Origin: Streptosporangium nondiastaticum | GTDB taxonomy: Bacteria > Actinomycetota > Actinomycetes > Streptomycetales > Streptomycetaceae | Assembly: GCF_003011965.1 (NCBI RefSeq) | Contig: NZ_PXWG01000039.1 | Location: 1 to 52,443, forward strand | Direction of reading: 5' to 3' | Length of the DNA stretch: 52,443 nucleotides | Part shown: positions 40,480-47,839 of the stretch, one piece after another | Position numbering within the stretch: position 1 is the stretch's first letter | Layout of the letters: every line of letters starts with the position of its first letter | Translations under genes and position numbers: made by a program | The notes under the pieces: generated by a model | What the model was told of the DNA's origin: nothing | The model's input: only the letters and a program-made list of their open reading frames with translations | Databases searched by the model: none

Positions 40480-42930
40480 TCAGTCCCGCAGCAGATCCGG
40501 CACGCCGTCGGCGTCCGGGTCGTCGCGCTCGCCGGAGAGCACCGTCAGGCGCTGCGTGGCGCGGGTCAGCGCCACGTACAGCACGCGCAGGCCCGCCGGG
40601 GACTCGTCGGCGATCTCGGCCGGGGAGACGACGATCGTCGCGTCGTACTCCAGGCCCTTCGCCTCCAGGCTGCCCAGCACCACGACCCGGTCGCCGAGCC
40701 CGGCCACCCAGCCGCGGGCCTCGGCGCGCCGGCCCATGGGCACGACCACGCCGACCGTGCCCTCGACGTCCGCCAGCAGGTGCTCCGCCTCGGCCCGCAC
40801 GGCCGGGCCGAGGGCGGCGCCCGCGACGGCGAAGCGCGGCACGACGCCCGTGGAGCGGACGGCCGCCGGGGACTCCATGCCCGGCATCGCGAGCGCCAGC
40901 ACCTTGGCCGCGAGCTCGGCGATCTCCGCGGGGTTGCGGTAGTTCACGGTGAGCCGGAAGCGGGTGCGGCGGCGGGCGCCGAGCGCTTCGTCGCGGGCGG
41001 CGGCGGCCTCGTCCGGGTCGGACCACGAGGACTGCGCCGGGTCGCCGACGATCGTCCAGGTGGCCGTGCGGCCGCGGCGGCCGACCATCCGCCACTGCAT
41101 GGGCGTCAGGTCCTGCGCCTCGTCGACGATGACGTGCGCGTAGTCGCGGCGCTCCTCGGCCAGGCGCTCGGCGCGCTCGCGGCGCGACTCCGAGCGCTGC
41201 GGCATCAGCTCCTCCAGCCCGGTCAGCGCGTCGAGCGGGTCGTACTCGCGCGGCTTCTTCGGGCGGGCCGGGGCGCCGAGGAGCGTCTCCAGCTCGTCCA
41301 GCAGGGCCACGTCGTGCACGGACAGCGGGCCGCGGCCGGCGGCGTCCAGGCGGCGCAGCGAGCGGGCCAGCAGCCGGGTCTCGCGCGGGTTGAGCACCCG
41401 GCGCGAGAAGCGGGCGAGGCGCTTCTCGTCGGCCATGCACGCCAGCACCTGACGCGGTGTCAACTCCGGCCACCAGGCGTCGAGGAAGGCGAGGAAGTCG
41501 TCCTCGGTGGTGATGTCCTCGTCGAAGGCGGAGCGGGCCTCGGCGGCGAGCTCGGGGTCGGTGTAGCGCTTGGGGCCGCCGGCCCTGGACCACAGGGCGT
41601 CGAGGATCAGCCGGCGGGCGCGCGGGCGCAGCAGGTTGACGGGCGCGGTGCCGCCGAGGGCGGTGTTGCGGATGCGCTTGAGTTCCTCGGCGCCGAGCTC
41701 GATGCGGGCGCCGAAGGCGACGACGCGCAGGCGGTCGGGCGGGCCGCCGCGGCGCCCGCCCCCGTTGCCGTGGCCGCCGGCGTTCCCCTCGGCGAGGGCG
41801 CCGTCCAGCGACAGCTGGCCGTCCTCGCCCGCCGGGGCCGCGGAGGGGCGTACCGGAGCGGTACCCGGGCCGGTGCCCTCCAGCGCGCCGCGGACCGCCT
41901 TGCGGAGCACCTTGAGCATCCGCGAGGAGCCCTTGATGCGCGCCACGGCCGGCTCGTCGTACGTGTCGGCCTCGGCGCCGTCGACCAGCGAGCCGACGGC
42001 GCGGATGGCGACCTGCCCCTCCTCGCCGAGGGAGGGCAGCACGCCCTCGGTGTAGGCGACGAGGAGCGGGGTCGGGGAGACGACGAGGATGCCGCCCGCG
42101 TAGCGGCGGCGGTCCTGGTAGAGGAGGTAGGCGGCGCGGTGCAGGGCCACGGCGGTCTTGCCGGTGCCGGGCCCGCCCTCGACCTCGGTCACCGACGCGG
42201 CGGGCGCGCGGATGACCATGTCCTGCTCGGCCTGGATGGAGGAGACGATGTCGCGCATCGTGTGGCTGCGGGCCTGGCCGAGCGCGGCCATCAGCGCGCC
42301 GTCGCCGACGATCGGCAGGGCGCTCCCGCCGAGCGTGGCGGTCAGCTCCGGGCGCAGCAGGTCGTCCTCGACGCCGAGGACGCGGCGGCCCTTGGAGCGG
42401 ATCACGCGGCGGCGGACGACGCGGCCGGGCGCCACGGGCGTGGCCCGGTAGAAGGGCGCGGCGGCGGGCGCCCGCCAGTCGATGACGAGCGGGGAGTAGT
42501 CGGCGTCGAGGACGCCGATGCGGCCGATGTGCAGGGTCTCGGCGATCTCGGCCCGGTCGCCGCGGACGGCGTCGTCGGCGGGCTCGACGGAGGTGTAGGC
42601 GCCGTCGGGGCCCTTCTTGCCGTCCTTGCCGAGCAGCAGGTCGATGCGGCCGAAGAGGAAGTCCTCGAACTCGCTGTTGAGCCGGTTGAGGTGCACCCCG
42701 GCCCGGAAGACCTGGGCGTCCCGCTCGGCGAGCGCGCCGGGCGTGCCGACCTGCCCGCGCTTGGCGGCGTCGTCCATGAGGAACTCGGCCTCGTGGATCT
42801 TCTCCTCCAGGCGCCGGTACACCCGGTCCAGATGCTGTTGTTCCGTACCGATCTCGCGGTCGCGGACCCCGTCGGGCTCGCTCTGCGGTCCGGTCGCCAC
42901 CTGCGCGTGCGTGGCGTTCTGCGCGGCCAC
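40480..42930 (-). CDS. helD: HelD-family RNA polymerase-associated ATPase (UvrD-like)
   Basis: An 816-residue SF1 helicase-like protein. Actinobacterial HelD proteins bind RNA polymerase, release stalled complexes and can protect against rifamycins. An N-terminal coiled-coil region (about 25-75: E-Q-Q-H-L-D-R-V-Y-R-R-L-E-E-K-I) is the arm that enters the polymerase secondary channel. Walker A is E-G-G-P-G-T-G-K-T-A-V-A-L-H-R (about 236-250), motif II is V-I-V-D-E-A-Q-D-L (about 600), motif III is G-D-P-A-Q-S-S-W, and the late motif is V-A-L-T-R-A-T-Q-R-L. A glycine-rich loop at about 382-398 is variable. It starts at a GTG 117 bases downstream of the anti-sigma gene. Confidence 0.9.
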   Translation of the reverse strand: MAAQNATHAQVATGPQSEPDGVRDREIGTEQQHLDRVYRRLEEKIHEAEFLMDDAAKRGQVGTPGALAERDAQVFRAGVHLNRLNSEFEDFLFGRIDLLLGKDGKKGPDGAYTSVEPADDAVRGDRAEIAETLHIGRIGVLDADYSPLVIDWRAPAAAPFYRATPVAPGRVVRRRVIRSKGRRVLGVEDDLLRPELTATLGGSALPIVGDGALMAALGQARSHTMRDIVSSIQAEQDMVIRAPAASVTEVEGGPGTGKTAVALHRAAYLLYQDRRRYAGGILVVSPTPLLVAYTEGVLPSLGEEGQVAIRAVGSLVDGAEADTYDEPAVARIKGSSRMLKVLRKAVRGALEGTGPGTAPVRPSAAPAGEDGQLSLDGALAEGNAGGHGNGGGRRGGPPDRLRVVAFGARIELGAEELKRIRNTALGGTAPVNLLRPRARRLILDALWSRAGGPKRYTDPELAAEARSAFDEDITTEDDFLAFLDAWWPELTPRQVLACMADEKRLARFSRRVLNPRETRLLARSLRRLDAAGRGPLSVHDVALLDELETLLGAPARPKKPREYDPLDALTGLEELMPQRSESRRERAERLAEERRDYAHVIVDEAQDLTPMQWRMVGRRGRTATWTIVGDPAQSSWSDPDEAAAARDEALGARRRTRFRLTVNYRNPAEIAELAAKVLALAMPGMESPAAVRSTGVVPRFAVAGAALGPAVRAEAEHLLADVEGTVGVVVPMGRRAEARGWVAGLGDRVVVLGSLEAKGLEYDATIVVSPAEIADESPAGLRVLYVALTRATQRLTVLSGERDDPDADGVPDLLRD

Positions 42931-43047
42931 CCAAGCCCCCTTCTGCTGTGCCTAGGGCAGCCGTCAACCGTACGCGAACACAGGCGCTGAGCGCACCTGT
43001 CAGGACATGGTTGTTTTTATTCGGGATTCGGGCTGAATGGGTTTTGG

Positions 43048-43845
43048 TCACACCTTGACGGTGGCGAGGAGTTTGCCGTCGAGGGTGCGCACCTCGAACC
43101 GGGAGATGTCGTTCCGGTTGAGTGCGGCGCCGCCGTGCGTGTACAGCGGCTCCTTGCTCCATTTGTCGCCCTTGTCGCCCTTGTCGGTCGCGGCGGCCGC
43201 GGCGGCCGCGTCCGTCCCGTCCAGGCCGTATCCGCCCGGCGGGACCGCCCACGTCGTCACCACCTGCCGCTCCCCGTTCTTCCCCACGGCCACGAGATCG
43301 CAGGTCAGCGGGCCTCTGACGTGGGCGAGCCGGAGCGCCACGTGGGTGCCCCAGGGCTTCTGCTGCAGCGAGACCGTCGCGTCGACCTTCGTCGCCGGAT
43401 CCACCGCGCCGATCTTCTCGCCGTCCTCGTACATCTGCTTCGCCGCGCTCACGCCGCTGTGGTCCGGCGCCTCCTCGGAGAAGACCGCCGCGCCCACCAG
43501 CGGGCCCGCGACGATCAGCGCGGCGGCGGCCGCGACCAGGCACAGGCGGCGGACGCGCTGCGCGCGGCGCCCGGCCGCGACCCGGCCCAGCAGCCGGTCG
43601 AGCAGCGCCGGATCCGGGCGGGGCGCGAGGGCCTCCGGGGCGGGCGCCGCCTCCTTCAGCTCGGCGAGCAGCGGCGTCAGGCCCATCAGGCCGTCGAGCT
43701 CGGCCGCGCACTCCGGGCACCCGGCGAGGTGCTCCTCGAACCGGGCCGCGTCCGCCTCGTCGAGGACGCCCAGCGCATAGGCGCCCACGGCGGTGTGCCG
43801 CTCGTGCCGCTCGTCCTGCCCGTGGTCAGGTGCCGGCCGGTTCAT
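43048..43845 (-). CDS. zinc-type anti-sigma factor, RsuA by position
   Basis: A 265-residue membrane protein. The N-terminal ZAS domain has H-L-A-G-C-P-E-C (H-x3-C-x2-C, about residues 39-46) that binds the sigma factor, and a single membrane helix spans about residues 101-121 (C-L-V-A-A-A-A-A-L-I-V-A-G-P-L). The C-terminal anti-sigma-K (RskA-like) extracytoplasmic domain follows (K-P-W-G-T-H-V-A-L-R-L, D-G-K-L-L-A-T-V-K-V). The ATG overlaps the sigma gene stop (ATGA). From memory, S. coelicolor has sigU and its anti-sigma rsuA directly beside helD; that is why I suggest RsuA. Regulated release of the sigma factor from the membrane is the family mechanism. Confidence 0.85.
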   Translation of the reverse strand: MNRPAPDHGQDERHERHTAVGAYALGVLDEADAARFEEHLAGCPECAAELDGLMGLTPLLAELKEAAPAPEALAPRPDPALLDRLLGRVAAGRRAQRVRRLCLVAAAAALIVAGPLVGAAVFSEEAPDHSGVSAAKQMYEDGEKIGAVDPATKVDATVSLQQKPWGTHVALRLAHVRGPLTCDLVAVGKNGERQVVTTWAVPPGGYGLDGTDAAAAAAATDKGDKGDKWSKEPLYTHGGAALNRNDISRFEVRTLDGKLLATVKV

Positions 43846-44363
43846 GCCGTCACTCCTCGTTCTTCGAGCGAGAGCTTCATGGAGCGCAGTGCGTAGAAGA
43901 CGCGGGACCGCACGGTCCCCGCCGGCACGCCCAGCACCTCGGCCGCCTCGCTCACGGTACGTCCCCTGAAATAGGTCTCTATCAGCGCCTCCCGGTGCGC
44001 CTCCGTCAGGTCGCCCAGCGCGTCGGAGATCGTCATCAGGCGCAGCGCCCGGTCGATCTCGTCCGCCGCCGGGAGCAGCTCCAGCGGGCCCGGATCGACC
44101 TCCCGCGGGCGCGCCTGCCGGCTGCGGTGGTTGTCGATGACGATGCGCCGGGCGACGGTCACCAGCCAGGGCCGTACGGAGCCGGGGGCCCCGCGCAGCC
44201 GGTCGGCGTTGCGCCAGGCGCGCAGCAGCGTCTCCTGGACGACGTCCTCCGCCCGCTGGCGGTCCCCGTCCACCAGGCGCAGCACGAAGGCGAGGAGCGG
44301 GCCCGCGTGCTCTTCGTAGAGCGCCCGCATCAGTTCCTCGTCGGGGCTCGTCCTGTCAGCCAC
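43842..44363 (-). CDS. ECF sigma factor, SigU by position (ECF19/SigK-like)
   Basis: A 173-residue RNA polymerase sigma factor. Region 2 is about 10-75 (D-V-V-Q-E-T-L-L-R-A-W-R-N-A-D-R-L-R; P-W-L-V-T-V-A-R-R-I-V-I-D) and region 4 about 112-165 (E-T-Y-F-R-G-R-T-V-S-E-A-A-E-V-L-G-V-P-A-G-T-V-R-S-R). I start at GTG 44363, with AAGGA 7 bases upstream, instead of the TTG at 44381. It overlaps the anti-sigma gene. ECF genes usually activate their own promoter; I could not identify it confidently in the 326-base gap upstream. The divergent CHRD gene may be a target. Confidence 0.87.
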   Translation of the reverse strand: MADRTSPDEELMRALYEEHAGPLLAFVLRLVDGDRQRAEDVVQETLLRAWRNADRLRGAPGSVRPWLVTVARRIVIDNHRSRQARPREVDPGPLELLPAADEIDRALRLMTISDALGDLTEAHREALIETYFRGRTVSEAAEVLGVPAGTVRSRVFYALRSMKLSLEERGVTA

Positions 44364-44689
44364 GGCGGCATCCTTGCGCAAGCCTTCTCCCTGGTCGATA
44401 GCGCGCGTCGGTGATCCGGCCGGTACCCGTCAGTAGCCGCAGCCGCCGGTTCCGCCCACGCCCTGGCCCTCATGAGTACGGGCCGGGCGTCCGGCCTGTT
44501 CAGCACGTGGCGAAGAAATCCGGGGGCATCCCCGCCCCACGGATCGAATGGCGCCTTCGTTCAGCCGCGGGCCCGTGACACAGGCCTCATTTCCCCGCTG
44601 AACGGGGGCCGGTGCCGGGCCCGTACGACAGCCCGGAAGACCGGTGCAGGGGGCACCGGCTCCGTACGGGGAGGACGGGGAGGTTCGCC
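44364..44689. other. divergent region between sigma and CHRD genes
   Basis: These 326 bases hold no credible gene. There is a 7-bp hairpin CCGGTGC/GCACCGG at 44641-44659 just upstream of the CHRD ribosome-binding site (GGGGAGG, 44677-44683). I looked for a matching ECF -35/-10 pair on both strands and found nothing convincing. Confidence 0.5.
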
Positions 44690-44749
44690 ATGAACCGCAT
44701 CGGCATGAATCGCATCGGCACGAACCGCACCGGGATGAACCGCACCGGC
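44690..44749 (+). repeat. four 15-bp repeats at the start of the CHRD gene
   Basis: Four in-frame 15-bp units (44690, 44705, 44720, 44735) encode M-N-R-I-G, M-N-R-I-G, T-N-R-T-G and M-N-R-T-G. Three begin with ATG, so start choice is ambiguous and repeat slippage could change the N-terminus. Confidence 0.85.
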
Positions 44750-45748
44750 AAGCGCCGGACGATCGTGGCCACCGCCACCGCGGCGGCCGTCGCCGCGGGG
44801 GTGGGCATCGCCTTCGCAGTGGTGCCGGGCGGGGAGGACGGCGCGGCGGCGGCCCCCGCGGCGGCGCACTCCGGGCACGGGGGCGGGGACGGCGGCCCGC
44901 TCGGGCCGGTCAGCAGCCCCAACCGCGAGGGCGCCGCCTTCTTCGCCGCCGCCCTCAACGGCGCGAACGAGGTCCCCGCGGCGGACGGCAAGGCCACCGG
45001 CGACAAGGACGGGCAGGCCGTCGCCTTCCTGCGCGTCCAGGGCGACGACGTGTCCTTCGCCTTCTCCTTCCGCGGCATCGCCGCACCCACCGCGGCCCAC
45101 CTCCACCAGGGGGAACGCGGCAAGAACGGCGACGTGCGGATCCCGTTCTTCGCGCAGCAGCTGCCCGACGGACGGACCAGCGCCACCGGCACGGTGAAGG
45201 TCACCGACCAAAAGCTCCTGGACGCCCTCGCGTCCGGGCCCGGCGGCTTCTACCTCAACCTGCACACCGGCGAGTTCCCCGGCGGGGCGGTGCGGGGGCA
45301 GGTGCACCGGCTGAGCGCGCCGCTCGACATGAACGGCGCCGTGAACGCCGTCCAGGCGTCCGTCGTCGAAGGCCGCCAGATCTACGCGTGCCGCAAGCAG
45401 GACGGCGGCGGGTTCGCCTTCGTCCAGGACAACGTCGCCGCCACGCTCAGCGGGAACATCGCCCACTCCTTCGTACGGCCCGGCGGCGACCCGCAGTGGG
45501 TCGCGCCCGACCGGTCCGCCGTCACCGGCAAGGTCGTCACCAAGACCCCCAACGGGGACGGGAACATCCCCGAACTCGACCTGCGCGCGGCCCGGTCCGG
45601 CGCGGGAACGGGCGTCCTCGCCACCACCACGGAGATCCTGCGGCTCAACACGCGGGGCGGCGTCGCCCCGGCCGGGCCCTGCGACCCGCAGCGGCAGCCG
45701 GCGGCGGCCGTGCCGTACCGGGCGGACTACGTCTTCATCGGGCGCTGA
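44690..45748 (+). CDS. secreted CHRD domain-DUF3455 protein
   Basis: A 352-residue exported protein. The N-terminus is basic with four N-R-x-G-x repeats, then a hydrophobic signal/anchor (about 24-45). The CHRD domain runs from L-N-G-A-N-E-V-P-A (about 86) through H-L-H-Q-G-E-R-G to L-H-T-G-E-F-P-G-G-A-V-R-G-Q-V (about 205). A DUF3455-type domain follows (I-Y-A-C-R-K-Q-D-G-G to the end). CHRD domains are extracellular and of unclear function in bacteria. It is divergent from the ECF sigma/anti-sigma pair, which suggests sigma-dependent expression. ATGs at 44705 and 44735 are alternative starts. Confidence 0.85.
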   Translation: MNRIGMNRIGTNRTGMNRTGKRRTIVATATAAAVAAGVGIAFAVVPGGEDGAAAAPAAAHSGHGGGDGGPLGPVSSPNREGAAFFAAALNGANEVPAADGKATGDKDGQAVAFLRVQGDDVSFAFSFRGIAAPTAAHLHQGERGKNGDVRIPFFAQQLPDGRTSATGTVKVTDQKLLDALASGPGGFYLNLHTGEFPGGAVRGQVHRLSAPLDMNGAVNAVQASVVEGRQIYACRKQDGGGFAFVQDNVAATLSGNIAHSFVRPGGDPQWVAPDRSAVTGKVVTKTPNGDGNIPELDLRAARSGAGTGVLATTTEILRLNTRGGVAPAGPCDPQRQPAAAVPYRADYVFIGR

Positions 45749-45816
45749 CCAGGGATCGGACGCTGACCGGAGGCGGGGGCCGTCAGGCTGACGGCCCGCT
45801 GCCCGCGCCGCCGCCG

Positions 45817-46410
45817 TCAGCGGGTGCCGACCGCGCGGCGGCGGTGCCGGGCCACGCGCGCGCGGTTCCCGCAGACCTCGCTGGAACACCAGCGACGCCG
45901 GCGGCCGCGGGACGTGTCCAGATAGACCAGGGAACACGACTCCCCCTCGCAGCGGCGCAACTGGCCGCGCGCGGCGGGGTCGGTGAGCAACTCCACCGCG
46001 TCGCGCGCGATCTGCCCGAGCAGGGCGCCGCAGTCGGGCGCCCCGACGAGGCTCCGCGACAGGACCCCGTCGGCGCCCCGGTCCGCCTTCAGCGCGGGCG
46101 GGGCCGTGGCGGCGAGGGCGTTCACCCGCTCCAGGTCGGGGCCGGCGGCGCGGCCGTCGACCTCGGCGTGGACGACGCGGTGCAGGAGGTCGCGGGCCGC
46201 GCGGAAACGGCCGAGCCAGGTCACGTCCACGGCCGCCAGGGGGGTGCCGGGCGGGACGGCTCCCGAGCCGAGGAGCCAGTCGCGCAGGCGCTCGGGGCTG
46301 TCGAGCCGCTCGACCGGCTCCTCGCCGGGCCGGCCGCCGTCGGCCGTGGCCGCCAGATCCAGACAGAGCCGCCCGGCGTCGAACCTCAACCCGCCCGAAG
46401 CCGCCGCCAC
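45817..46410 (-). CDS. CGNR zinc-finger protein (ABATE domain regulator)
   Basis: A 197-residue protein. The N-terminal ABATE-like domain begins F-D-A-G-R-L-C-L-D-L-A (about residues 9-19). The C-terminal zinc finger is C-E-G-E-S-C-S-L-V-Y-L-D-T-S-R-G-R-R-R-R-W-C-S-S-E-V-C-G-N-R (about 153-182), which names the family. These proteins are presumed stress-linked regulators. The frame extends upstream to 46509 but that stretch is Pro/Arg-rich; I start at GTG 46410, preceded by GGTGGG, where the recognisable domain begins. No partner gene is adjacent. Confidence 0.85.
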   Translation of the reverse strand: MAAASGGLRFDAGRLCLDLAATADGGRPGEEPVERLDSPERLRDWLLGSGAVPPGTPLAAVDVTWLGRFRAARDLLHRVVHAEVDGRAAGPDLERVNALAATAPPALKADRGADGVLSRSLVGAPDCGALLGQIARDAVELLTDPAARGQLRRCEGESCSLVYLDTSRGRRRRWCSSEVCGNRARVARHRRRAVGTR

Positions 46411-46772
46411 CCCACCAGAGTGCCTCGCGAGCGCCGGGGTGTTAACCCCACGCCCCGCCGCGCACGGCGGCCGCCGCGTCGGGGGCTCCGCGAAATCCCC
46501 CCGCCGCAACGGCGATCAACCACCACGGTGCAGACCGGCGGTGCCCGGCCCACCGCCGGTACGGCACCGCCGACCACCACCATCGGGGTCGCTCGCCACC
46601 GCGGCGGAGGCAAATACAGGCACCCCCGCACGAGCCACCGCCGCGGCGGAAGACAGCCGGCGCCCGCTCCCATCACTGCCGCCACCGGCACCATCCCCCG
46701 CCGCCGCGGAGGCAAGTGCGTACCCTCGCGCACAAGCCCGCGCGCCGCGCGCTACGTGCTACGCGCTACGCG
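46411..46772. other. repeat-rich intergenic region
   Basis: This gap of about 360 bases holds no convincing gene. It contains several degenerate copies of a motif built on the palindrome CCGCCGCGGCGG followed by AGGCAA or AAGACA (near 46596, 46636 and 46698), a CACC-rich background, and the heptamer array at its right end. A minus-strand open frame across it encodes three L-P-P-R-R-W-like repeats, most likely a by-product of the DNA repeat. Confidence 0.6.
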
Positions 46773-46778
46773 CTACGC
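46751..46778. repeat. 7-bp tandem repeat (four units)
   Basis: GCTACGT followed by three GCTACGC units in direct succession. The last unit supplies the TAG stop codon of the LysR gene on the minus strand (46773-46775), so unit loss or gain would alter the end of that protein. Confidence 0.85.
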
Positions 46779-47732
46779 GCGCATCACCGCCTCATCCCCC
46801 GGCGGGAGCCACGCCCCCGCCGGCCGGGTCAGCCAAGAGCCGTCCGCCGCCAAAGACGCCGCCGCTGTCCGCAAGGACGTCAGCGCCGGGTGGCGCAGGC
46901 CGCGGCGCCAGACCATCGAGACCGGGGAGAGCGGCACGGGGTCGACGAGAGGCCGCAGGACCATCCCCGGGACGTCGATGAACTCCACGCTCGCCAGGAC
47001 CGACCACCCCCGCCGCCGCACCACCCGCACGAACTCGCCCTCGCCCTCGATCTCCGGGAAGGGCGCCGCGATCCCGATGCCCCGCCCCTCGAAGAGCCGC
47101 TCGGCGAGGTCCGTCCACTCGGCGGTGGCCGGGTTGCCCGCGGCGGCGTAGAGCGTCTCTCCCGCGAGGGAGTCCAGCGGCACCTCCGGCAGGGCGGCCA
47201 GCCGGTGTTCCCCGGGCAGGAGCACGGCCATCGGCTCGTACCGTACGGGGCAGTGCTCCAGCCGCTCCCGCACCGCCGGGCCGAGGCCGGCCACGCGCCC
47301 GAAGGAGACGTCCAGGCGCCCCGCGAGGATCTCGCCGGCCGCACCGGTGAGCCCGCTGTGGAAGCGGGCCACCAGCTCGTGCTCCGGCGCCGCACCGCGC
47401 GCGGCGGTCAGCACCCGCCAGCCCGTGCCGACCGTGGCCGCGCAGTCCACGATCAGCGGCCGTTCCTCCTGCGCCCAGGCCGCGTCGAGTTCCTCGTGCG
47501 CGGCGAGCACCCGCCGCGCGTACGGCAGGAGCCGTTCGCCCTCGGCGGTGAGCGTGACCTGGCGCGTCGTCCGCGTGAACAGCACGCTGCCCAGCCGCTG
47601 TTCGAGCCGTCGGACGTCCCGGCTCAGCGCCTGCTGGGCGGTGAACAGCCGGGCCGCGGCCCGGGTGAAGTGCAGTTCCTCGGCGACCACGGTGAACGCC
47701 CGCAGCAGGCGCGGTTCTATGTCGTACGGCAC
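46773..47732 (-). CDS. LysR-family transcriptional regulator
   Basis: A 319-residue regulator. The DNA-binding domain is at residues 5-65 (L-L-R-A-F-T-V-V-A-E-E-L-H-F-T-R-A-A-A-R-L-F-T-A-Q-Q-A-L-S-R-D-V) and the effector domain spans about 93-300. It is divergent from an MFS transporter gene with 107 bases between starts, which contain a 23-bp tandem duplication. The classical arrangement implies it controls the transporter. It starts at a GTG. Its stop codon lies inside a heptanucleotide repeat, and the last residues V-M-R-A come from repeat-like DNA. Confidence 0.88.
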   Translation of the reverse strand: MPYDIEPRLLRAFTVVAEELHFTRAAARLFTAQQALSRDVRRLEQRLGSVLFTRTTRQVTLTAEGERLLPYARRVLAAHEELDAAWAQEERPLIVDCAATVGTGWRVLTAARGAAPEHELVARFHSGLTGAAGEILAGRLDVSFGRVAGLGPAVRERLEHCPVRYEPMAVLLPGEHRLAALPEVPLDSLAGETLYAAAGNPATAEWTDLAERLFEGRGIGIAAPFPEIEGEGEFVRVVRRRGWSVLASVEFIDVPGMVLRPLVDPVPLSPVSMVWRRGLRHPALTSLRTAAASLAADGSWLTRPAGAWLPPGDEAVMRA

Positions 47733-47745
47733 GGGCCGTAGTCAA

Positions 47746-47791
47746 CAACAGATGTGCGTGAACGGCGACAACAGATGTGCGTGAATGGCGA
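47746..47791. repeat. 23-bp tandem duplication in the LysR/MFS divergent promoter
   Basis: CAACAGATGTGCGTGAACGG plus CGA (47746-47768) is repeated at once at 47769-47791 with a single C-to-T change. The period of 23 is about two helical turns, placing both copies on nearly the same DNA face, as expected for paired regulator sites. Confidence 0.8.
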
Positions 47792-47839
47792 CCGATCGGG
47801 TGTTGGACCGCGGCCCGGGGCCGCAACGAGGCTTCTCCC

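Noticed and set aside
42931..43047. Rifamycin-associated element upstream of helD
   Set aside because: I looked for a GGGGCTTGC...GCAAG-type inverted repeat; only a GGGGGCTTGG half is present at the start codon, without a partner arm.
44364..44689. ECF sigma autoregulatory promoter
   Set aside because: GGAAC-like and CGAAT-like half-elements occur but not at a proper 16-18 base spacing on either strand.
46386..46733. Small minus-strand ORF of 115 codons with three L-P-P-R-R repeats
   Set aside because: No ribosome-binding site, biased composition, overlap with the CGNR gene start; the repeats follow from DNA repeats.
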